A stretch of 9,284 nt of DNA. It comes from Caulobacteraceae bacterium (GTDB lineage: Bacteria > Pseudomonadota > Alphaproteobacteria > Caulobacterales > Caulobacteraceae). The notes beneath the pieces are model-generated. The model ran no database searches and was not told where the DNA came from. It saw nothing but the letters and a program-made list of their open reading frames with translations. This document shows positions 1-5,231 of the stretch, piece by piece; the first letter of the stretch is position 1, and every line of letters begins with the position of its first letter. Both the position numbers and the translations under genes were made by a program. The stretch is from NCBI GenBank assembly GCA_020852035.1, contig JADZBR010000308.1:1-9284 (forward strand), given 5' to 3'.

Positions 1-2852
1 CCGCCCGCCGGGGCCGCGCGCCAGACCAGCGGCAGGCCGCGCTCGTCCAGCGCCATCGCCCCGCGCGCCAGGTCGCCCGCCAGCACCACGACCGCCGCGC
101 CGGCCGGCGTCAGCGACACCATCGCCGGCTCGCTGCCCAGCTGACCGCGCAGCAAACCCGTCAGCCGCCAGCGCTGCGCGCCCACCTGTTCAGCGCCGGT
201 GAACTGCAGCACCTCCCAGGCGCCGCCCGCCCCCTGCACCGCCAGGGCGTTGGCCCCCGCCAGAACCGCCGCCAACGGCCGGCTCTCAAGCCGCCCGGAC
301 GCCAGCTCCACCTCCAGCGCCGCGCCAGGGCTGAAGCGATGCAGCGGCCCCGCCGGCAGGTCCGTGCGCGTCACCCCCACCGTCGCCGGCTGCGGGACCT
401 GCGCCCGCACGGTCAGCGCCTCGGCGCTCGGCCCGGCGTGCGCCTCCATCGCCCGCCAGGGCTCGGCGGCGACGGCCACCAGCGGCCGCGCGTCATCCTC
501 GAACCCCGGCAGCGGCGGCAGGTCCAGCAGGTGCAGCACCGGCGGCGACAGCGGCGGAACCGGCGGCGGCGGCGTCCAGCCCCCCGCGCCCGCCGCCGCC
601 GCCAGCTCGCCCGCCTCGGCCAGCGCCAGCACCGCCGTCGGCCGCGCGTCGCGGTCGAGCCGCGTCACCCGCCAGTCGCCATGCCGCCCCTCGACGCGCA
701 CCACATCGCCCGTCTGAAGGCCCAGCGCCGTCGCCGGCGAGAGTCCCAGCACCAGTTCGTCGCGCACCCCGTCGGCCGCCCGCAGCATCCGCCGCGCGGC
801 GACCTCCGCCTCGCCGGCCTCCATGACGATCGGCAGGTCCGCGTCGGCGCTCTGCGCGCCGGCCATCGGATCGCGCCGCACCGCGACCGCGCCCGTCTGA
901 TAGTCCGACTGCTCGTCGATGAACCGCACCCGCAGGGTCTGCGGCGCCGGTTCCAGCACCCGCGCCTGCGTCGCCTCCGGCCGCTCGCCCTCGAAGGCCA
1001 GATCGCCGGCGCCCAGCGTCCCCGCCGCCGGCCGCTCGCGCATCAGGAAGGTCGCCAGCTCGCGCTCGGCCCCGTCGAACCCATAGGCCGCGGCCAGCGG
1101 CGCGATCGCCTGCGACAGCCGCATCGGCCGCTCGACCACATAGCCCGTGACCTCGCCCTCCAGGTCCTCGACATCGAGATCCACGCCCGCGCGCTCGCCG
1201 AGCGCGCGCACCAGGTCGGCCAGGGTCCCCGACCCCACCCGCCCGTTCAGCCAGTGCCCCAGCGTCCAGTTCGGCGCGTCCTTCCAGACGTCCTCGCGCG
1301 CCGGGAAATCCGGATAGGGCCGCGCGTCCCAGCACCAGGCCGCCATCGCCTCCAGCATCGGCCCGCCATAGACCGCCGAGACGGGATTGGCCGCATCCTC
1401 GCCGAAGTGCTTGAGCACCGCCTCCAGCGCCCGCCGCTGCATCAGGTCGTCGCGCCGGCCGTTGGAGAACGGCGGCAGGTGGCTCTCCGAACTCTTGGGA
1501 TCGATGAACAGGTTCGGCGCATTGGCCCCCTTGTCCACCGCCGGGCAGCCGAACTCGACGAAGCGCAGCGGCTTGGATTGCGGGACCCAGCCCGTCGCCG
1601 CCTCCGCGCGCACGCCGCCCGGCCGATCGTGGTGAGCGTTCGACCACCAGCTGATCAGGTCCTTGTAGCGATAGACCCACGGCTCGCCATAGGCGCCGTC
1701 GGTGATCGGCGTCCGCACCTGATCGGTACGGTCTTCGGGGCTTGCGTAGTACCAGTCGAACCCCTCGCCGCCCGCAAGATTCGCCCGCAGGTAATTGACC
1801 TGTCGTGTGTTTCTCCAGCCGGCCTGGGCGTCGAGGTGCGCCGTCCCCTCGCGCCAGTCGGCCATCGGCGCATACCAGTCGATGCCGACGAAATCGATGT
1901 TCTCATCCGCCCACAAGGGGTCGAGGTGGAAGTGCGCGTCGCCCGAGCCGTCCGCCGGCTGGTGGCCGAAATATTCGCTCCAGTCGGCCGCGTAGGAGAT
2001 CTTCGTCCCCGTCCCCAGCACCGCCCGGCAGTCCGCCGCCAGCGTCTTCAGCTTGGCCACCGCCGGATAGGCCGAGGCGCCCGAGCGCACCCAGGTCAGC
2101 CCCCGCAGCTCCGAGCCGATCAGGAACGCATCCACCCCGCCGGCCTGCTGAGCGAGGTCGGCGCAATGCAGCACCATGCGCCGAAAGCCCCATTCGCCCT
2201 CGAAGAAGGCGTCCACCTGGTCGGCCGCCGCGAACGTCTGGTCGGTCCCCGCCGCGCAGGTGATCCGCCCGCGCCAGGGATAGGGCGCCTGTTCCTCGCC
2301 GCCGTAGGGGTCCGGCAGGCCGTTCCCGGGCGGCACGTCCATCAGGATAAAGGGATAAAGACCAACGCTGTAGCCGCGCGACTTCAGCTCCTGGATGGCC
2401 GCCACAACCGTCGCGTCCGCCGGCGTGCCGCCATAGGCCGGGCCGCCGTCCTGCTGCGAGATCAGGTGCGCCTCGCCGCGCGCCAGCCCGTCCACCGACC
2501 AACCGATCGGCAGGGTGTCCTTGGCCGCCACCTCCACGCCCGGCCGGATCTCGCAGACCCCGCAGCGCAGGTCGCTCCCGAACCAGGCCACCACCAGCGT
2601 CACCTGGGAGACGTTCGGCAGCTGCGCCTCCAGCTGGTCCAGCGCCAGTAGGAAATCCGCCCCGCCCCTTGTATTGTTGACGTTTTCCGCCTGTGTGGCG
2701 ACCAGCCCGTCGCGCTTCAGCACCGGCTCGGTCGCATACGGGGGGAAGTGGCCCGACGGCGAAGCCGAGGGTCGATGGGGGAAGTCCGGGGACTGCAATC
2801 CACTTCCCCCATCGACCGTTGTCGCTTCGCGACTGCCGGCCACTTCCCCCAT
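1..2852 (-). CDS. GTA baseplate 'megatron' (g15-like) TIM-barrel protein, N-terminally truncated, 3' end outside window
   Basis: The frame stays open for about 950 codons from ATG 2852 to the left edge, with no internal stop. Family resemblance begins at a YATEP sequence (codon at 2736-2738). It continues with LDQLEAQLPNVSQVTLVVAW, then GGTPADATVVAAI and YPFILMD (start of the GTA TIM-barrel-like domain, about 2450 down to 1390), LIGSELRG, FVGIDWYAPM and FVEFGCPAVDKGANAPN. A phage-tail_3-like domain follows (about 1245-700), then a beta-rich C-terminal part ending LLRGQLGSEPAM. These match the host-specificity/megatron protein of Rhodobacter-type GTAs, which sits at the tail tip and acts in receptor contact and envelope penetration. 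Complete homologues carry, by recall, roughly 200 or more residues before YATEP. Here those are replaced by about 38 codons read through a palindromic repeat, so the ATG is only the first available start and has no evident ribosome binding site. Probably a broken gene, although the remainder is intact. Family identification is firm; functional status is doubtful. Confidence 0.85.
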   Translation of the reverse strand, partial: MGEVAGSREATTVDGGSGLQSPDFPHRPSASPSGHFPPYATEPVLKRDGLVATQAENVNNTRGGADFLLALDQLEAQLPNVSQVTLVVAWFGSDLRCGVCEIRPGVEVAAKDTLPIGWSVDGLARGEAHLISQQDGGPAYGGTPADATVVAAIQELKSRGYSVGLYPFILMDVPPGNGLPDPYGGEEQAPYPWRGRITCAAGTDQTFAAADQVDAFFEGEWGFRRMVLHCADLAQQAGGVDAFLIGSELRGLTWVRSGASAYPAVAKLKTLAADCRAVLGTGTKISYAADWSEYFGHQPADGSGDAHFHLDPLWADENIDFVGIDWYAPMADWREGTAHLDAQAGWRNTRQVNYLRANLAGGEGFDWYYASPEDRTDQVRTPITDGAYGEPWVYRYKDLISWWSNAHHDRPGGVRAEAATGWVPQSKPLRFVEFGCPAVDKGANAPNLFIDPKSSESHLPPFSNGRRDDLMQRRALEAVLKHFGEDAANPVSAVYGGPMLEAMAAWCWDARPYPDFPAREDVWKDAPNWTLGHWLNGRVGSGTLADLVRALGERAGVDLDVEDLEGEVTGYVVERPMRLSQAIAPLAAAYGFDGAERELATFLMRERPAAGTLGAGDLAFEGERPEATQARVLEPAPQTLRVRFIDEQSDYQTGAVAVRRDPMAGAQSADADLPIVMEAGEAEVAARRMLRAADGVRDELVLGLSPATALGLQTGDVVRVEGRHGDWRVTRLDRDARPTAVLALAEAGELAAAAGAGGWTPPPPVPPLSPPVLHLLDLPPLPGFEDDARPLVAVAAEPWRAMEAHAGPSAEALTVRAQVPQPATVGVTRTDLPAGPLHRFSPGAALEVELASGRLESRPLAAVLAGANALAVQGAGGAWEVLQFTGAEQVGAQRWRLTGLLRGQLGSEPAMVSLTPAGAAVVVLAGDLARGAMALDERGLPLVWRAAPAG

Positions 2853-2865
2853 ACTGGGGGAAGGA
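2739..2865. repeat. Palindromic intergenic repeat, copy A, at the terminase-megatron junction
   Basis: A nested inverted repeat. The outer arms 2741-2753 and 2838-2850 are perfectly complementary (13 nt). A middle pair is gcgaag 2759-2764 with cttcgc 2825-2830. The inner arms 2770-2785 and 2802-2817 are perfectly complementary (16 nt) around a 16-nt loop. A terminal hairpin pairs cttccccc (2843-2850) with gggggaag (2856-2863). It shares an identical 25-bp block (2758-2782) with copy B (4609-4633), and a second 13-bp block (2807-2819 with 4658-4670), in the same orientation. Copy B has terminal hairpins at both ends. Copy A lacks the outer arm of its left hairpin and passes directly into megatron coding sequence at about 2739. 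No transposase is present. Such elements resemble the REP/MITE-like palindromes scattered between genes in Caulobacterales; that comparison is from general knowledge. Confidence 0.85.
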
Positions 2866-2870
2866 ATAAG

Positions 2871-4199
2871 TCAAAGCACGCTCAATCTCGGCTGCGCCGC
2901 ATCGCCCAGCAAGAGCTCCGCGATCGCCCAGACCAGCGCGTCGGCCCGGTCGGGGCTGTGCGCCGTCCTGCCCGCGCCCAGCGCCATCAGTTCCTCCTCC
3001 AGCGCCGGGAAAGCGCCGCAGTGGACCACGCGGCCCTGTTCGTAGAGCGCCGCCACCGGCTCGGCCCGCGCGCGCTTCGCCAGCCGCGCATGCACCAGCC
3101 TGATCGGACACGGCGGGTCGGCCATCGCCAGCAGCGAGCGCACCATCTCCCCGCCCTGGTTGGCCTCGGCCACGATGGCGTCGGCGGAAAACTCGCGCGC
3201 GGCGGCCACGGCCGCCTGCGCCCAGCCGAGCGGCGAGAGGCCCCTGGCCGAACGGTCGGCCAGCACGAACCCGCGCCCGCCGGCCCGTCCCGCCACGATC
3301 ACCCCGCAGGCGTCGCCGTGCGCGGAGGCCGGCGGGTCGAGGCCCACCACCACCCGCTCGAACGCCGCCGGGGCCGCGCCCCGCGCCCGCGAGAGGTCCG
3401 CCGCACGCCACAGGGCGCCCGCCGCATCCTCGACCACCAGCCCCTCCAGTTCCTGCGCCGCCAGCCGCGTGCCGCCGTAGAGGCCCTCCAGGGTCTGCAC
3501 GAAGGCGGGCGACAGGTTCGCCGCGTTCACCTGCGTGGCGTGCCGCGTCTCGATGGTCCCCGGCTCGGCCCGCAGGGCCTTCAGCGCCGGGATCGGCTTG
3601 GGCGTCGTCGTCACCATCAGCCGGGGATCGTCCCCCAGCCGCAGGCCGAACCGCAGCATCGCCAGGGTCTCTTCCGGATAGGGCCAGGCGCAGAACTCGT
3701 CGGCCCAGGCGTGCGCGAACTGCGGCCCGCGCAGGCTCTCCGGGTCCTCCGCCGAGAAGCAGTAGCCGATGGCCCCGCTCTCGAAGACGATCCGCCGGCG
3801 GGTTTTCTCGTAGCGGAACGACTCCCGATGGCCCTTCAGCGCTCTCAACCCCGAGGGCCCTTCGATCATCACCTCCCGCACGTCGTGCAGGGTCGGCCCC
3901 ACCAGCGCCAGGCGCCCGCCGTGCTCCGACTGATCCAAGAGCCAGGCCGCGCCCGCGTAGGTCTTCCCCGCCCCGCGCCCGCCGAGGAACAGCCAGGTGC
4001 GCCAGTCACCCGGCGGCGGACGCTGGTGCCTGGCCTCCCAGGCGCGGGTCTTCAGGCGGCTCGACTGCGCGCGGGGCGTGCGGTCCAGCTCGGCCCTTAC
4101 GTTCCAGGGCTGCTTCCTCAAGAAGCTTCTGTTCAAGCCCGGCCTTAATTTGTTCGAACTGTTCGTCGGAGATGTCGCAGTCCCGCATTCCGTCGCCAT
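2871..4199 (-). CDS. terL: GTA/phage large terminase subunit (ATPase-nuclease)
   Basis: Large terminases translocate DNA into proheads and cut it; the GTA version packages random host DNA. The 442-residue reading frame shows Walker A GGRGAGKT (73-80), a Walker B strand ending D167 E168 (AWADEF), and the coupling motif LMVTTTPKP (194-202). The RNase H-like nuclease domain has acidic residues at D288 (VVGLDPPAS), E345 (VAEANQGG) and D417/D420 (SPDRADAL). All key residues appear present and the length is normal for the family. ATG 4199 is preceded by AGAGGA at 4205-4210, 5 nt away, but it lies 194 nt inside the preceding gene. Residues 1-36 have poor third-position GC, and good coding character starts near residue 37. 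TTG 4121 (reading RKQPWNVRAEL after the start) is therefore a real alternative start, with a weaker ribosome binding site. The stop codon is followed after 7 nt by repeat copy A, then megatron coding sequence, instead of the expected portal gene. Probably an orphan remnant. Confidence 0.93.
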   Translation of the reverse strand: MATECGTATSPTNSSNKLRPGLNRSFLRKQPWNVRAELDRTPRAQSSRLKTRAWEARHQRPPPGDWRTWLFLGGRGAGKTYAGAAWLLDQSEHGGRLALVGPTLHDVREVMIEGPSGLRALKGHRESFRYEKTRRRIVFESGAIGYCFSAEDPESLRGPQFAHAWADEFCAWPYPEETLAMLRFGLRLGDDPRLMVTTTPKPIPALKALRAEPGTIETRHATQVNAANLSPAFVQTLEGLYGGTRLAAQELEGLVVEDAAGALWRAADLSRARGAAPAAFERVVVGLDPPASAHGDACGVIVAGRAGGRGFVLADRSARGLSPLGWAQAAVAAAREFSADAIVAEANQGGEMVRSLLAMADPPCPIRLVHARLAKRARAEPVAALYEQGRVVHCGAFPALEEELMALGAGRTAHSPDRADALVWAIAELLLGDAAQPRLSVL

Positions 4200-4452
4200 C
4201 CTTGTCCTCTGCCCCGGCCCCGGGGTTACGCTGGCCGACGCCCTCGACCAGCTGCCCGGCGCGCACCGCCGCGGCCTCGGCCAGGACGATGGCGCGCCCG
4301 GCGCGGGCGGCGTCGGCGATGAACCTGATCCGTTGCGCGGGCTCCTCCGGCGGCTCGGCCTCGAAGCGAGCGACCTCGTCCTCGAGCTTTTCCACCAGTC
4401 TCAGCATCAGCGCCCTCACCCGCTCCGCGGCGAGGCCCTCTTTTCCGGCCAT
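4006..4452 (-). CDS. Small helical protein upstream of terL, position of the GTA small terminase (g1)
   Basis: This 148-residue protein is rich in Ala, Glu and Arg. Residues about 1-45 (ERVRALMLRLVEKLEDEVARFEAE) and 50-72 look like long amphipathic helices. A linker (GQRNPGAGAEDKDGDGMRD) follows, then another helix (SDEQFEQIKAGLEQKLLEEAALERK), and finally a low-complexity Pro/Ala/Gly tail. In Rhodobacter-type GTA clusters the first gene, directly before terL, encodes a small terminase subunit that recruits DNA to the large subunit. Position, size and helical character fit that role, but I see no diagnostic motif, so the function is inferred from context. Start ATG 4452 has no strong Shine-Dalgarno. 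Its 3' end overlaps the terL reading frame by 194 nt in a different frame. The last ~25 codons (PHAPRAVEPPEDPRLGG onward) may be only marginally constrained, because coding signal passes to the terL frame there. It is first in the GTA remnant, downstream of an AT-rich promoter-like region. Confidence 0.72.
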   Translation of the reverse strand: MAGKEGLAAERVRALMLRLVEKLEDEVARFEAEPPEEPAQRIRFIADAARAGRAIVLAEAAAVRAGQLVEGVGQRNPGAGAEDKDGDGMRDCDISDEQFEQIKAGLEQKLLEEAALERKGRAGPHAPRAVEPPEDPRLGGQAPASAAG

Positions 4453-4507
4453 GCCACAAAGCTACGGGTGGAGCGGGCGCCGTGCGCTGATTGTCGCTGG
4501 AAAGTCA

Positions 4508-4540
4508 CAATATATTGAATAGAAACAACTTTATTTCAAT
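4508..4540 (-). promoter_or_regulatory. AT-rich promoter-like region with palindrome upstream of the GTA remnant
   Basis: Bases 4506-4540 are strikingly AT-rich compared with everything around them. On the minus strand, TTGAAA (4539-4534) is followed after 17 nt by AATATA (4516-4511), a loose sigma70-type arrangement directed at the small-terminase-like gene about 60 nt downstream. A perfect 10-bp palindrome, CAATATATTG (4508-4517), overlaps the proposed -10. A second, imperfect dyad pairs ATTGAAT (4513-4519) with ATTTCAAT (4533-4540). This could be an operator for a GTA regulator, as GTA clusters are tightly controlled in Caulobacterales. The promoter call rests on sequence resemblance only. 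Confidence 0.4.
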
Positions 4541-4575
4541 CCTTCGGGGCCTTGGCAGCCGCCTGTCCCCTTAAT

Positions 4576-4715
4576 CCTTCCCCCAGGATGGGGGAAACCA
4601 TCCCCGATGGCGAAGCCGAGGGTCGATGGGGGAGGTTTGAGGGCTGCAACCCTCCTGCCCCATCGACCGTCATCGCTGCGCGACTTTCGGCCCCTTCCCC
4701 GTACCGGGGGAAGGA
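4576..4715. repeat. Palindromic intergenic repeat, copy B
   Basis: An apparently complete copy of the element also seen at 2739-2865, in the same orientation. The left terminal hairpin is ttccccc (4578-4584) with gggggaa (4590-4596). The inner arms are ggtcgatgggg (4621-4631) and ccccatcgacc (4658-4668), with a small central stem gaggg/ccctc (4639-4643, 4650-4654). The right terminal hairpin is ccttcccc (4693-4700) with ggggaagg (4707-4714). It ends a few bases before the stop codon of the UPF0260 gene, so it lies at that gene's 3' end and upstream of the GTA remnant. It could act as a transcription terminator in addition to being a dispersed repeat. It has no open reading frame of its own that I would trust. 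Confidence 0.85.
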
Positions 4716-4720
4716 AGAAG

Positions 4721-5185
4721 CTACGTCCCCCGCTCGGCCACCAGGTCCCAGGCGGCGAAGTCCAGCGCATCCTCCGGCTCGGCCAGCGACGCCTCGCTCA
4801 CCGTCTCGCCGCGCACCGAGACGCCCGCCTGGTGCACCGTCTCCCGATCGCCCGAGACCAGTGGGTGCCACCAGGCCAGATCCCGCCCCTCGTGGATGCG
4901 GCGATAGGCGCAGGACTTCGGCATCCATTCCAGCGCCTCGATATTGCCCGGCGTCAGCTTGATGCAATCCGGCACGTGGCGCTTGCGGTTGGCGTAGTCC
5001 GTGCAGCGGCACAGCGCGCTGTCGAACAGCTTGCAGTGAACCCGCGTCGGAATGACCTCGCCCGTCTCCTCGTCCTCGAACCGCACCAGGCAGCACAGGC
5101 CGCAACCGTCGCACAGGCTCTCCCACTCGGCCTTGTTCATCTCCGAGAGGGATTTGCTGTGCCAGAATGGACTGTCGGCGCTCAC
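4721..5185 (-). CDS. YcgN/UPF0260 family cysteine-cluster protein
   Basis: This 154-residue protein carries the CxxCxxCC signature of the zinc/iron-chelating UPF0260 family: C25, C28, C31 and C32 in LCDGCGLCC. Further cysteines at C51, C59, C61, C74 and C92 give nine in all, enough for metal coordination. The family pattern PFW-x(n)-WE-x-LCDGCGxCC...CRxY..R...PDC..L...WLP.SCAYR is followed closely, with WMPKSCAYRRIHEG near residues 87-100 and W105-W106-HPL afterwards. The protein is likely cytosolic; its biochemical role is not established. The start is GTG 5185. It retains the conserved N-terminal PFW and has AGGA 7 nt upstream, whereas the internal ATG at residue 16 would lose the PFW. The gene diverges from the penicillin-binding protein gene across only 46 bp. 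By recall, Caulobacter crescentus has a UPF0260 gene beside its PbpC gene, which would make this a conserved pair; I cannot verify that here. Confidence 0.93.
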   Translation of the reverse strand: MSADSPFWHSKSLSEMNKAEWESLCDGCGLCCLVRFEDEETGEVIPTRVHCKLFDSALCRCTDYANRKRHVPDCIKLTPGNIEALEWMPKSCAYRRIHEGRDLAWWHPLVSGDRETVHQAGVSVRGETVSEASLAEPEDALDFAAWDLVAERGT

Positions 5186-5231
5186 GCCCTCGTCCTAAAC
5201 CGTTCTTCGTCAGTCCCCAAAGCGCGCGCGT

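Noticed and set aside
339..2651. Long plus-strand open frame (770 codons) and other overlapping frames opposite the megatron gene
   Set aside because: The translation is dominated by Arg, Pro, Gln and His with no domain; it is the antisense shadow of a GC-rich gene whose own frame shows clear family motifs.
2748..4148. Plus-strand 466-codon frame opposite terL
   Set aside because: Low-complexity RPxHR-type composition; the opposite strand encodes a terminase with every catalytic motif.
2739..4715. The repeats as a CRISPR array or insertion sequence
   Set aside because: There are only two related copies 1.8 kb apart, with internal dyad structure and no spacers or transposase; they are intergenic palindromes.
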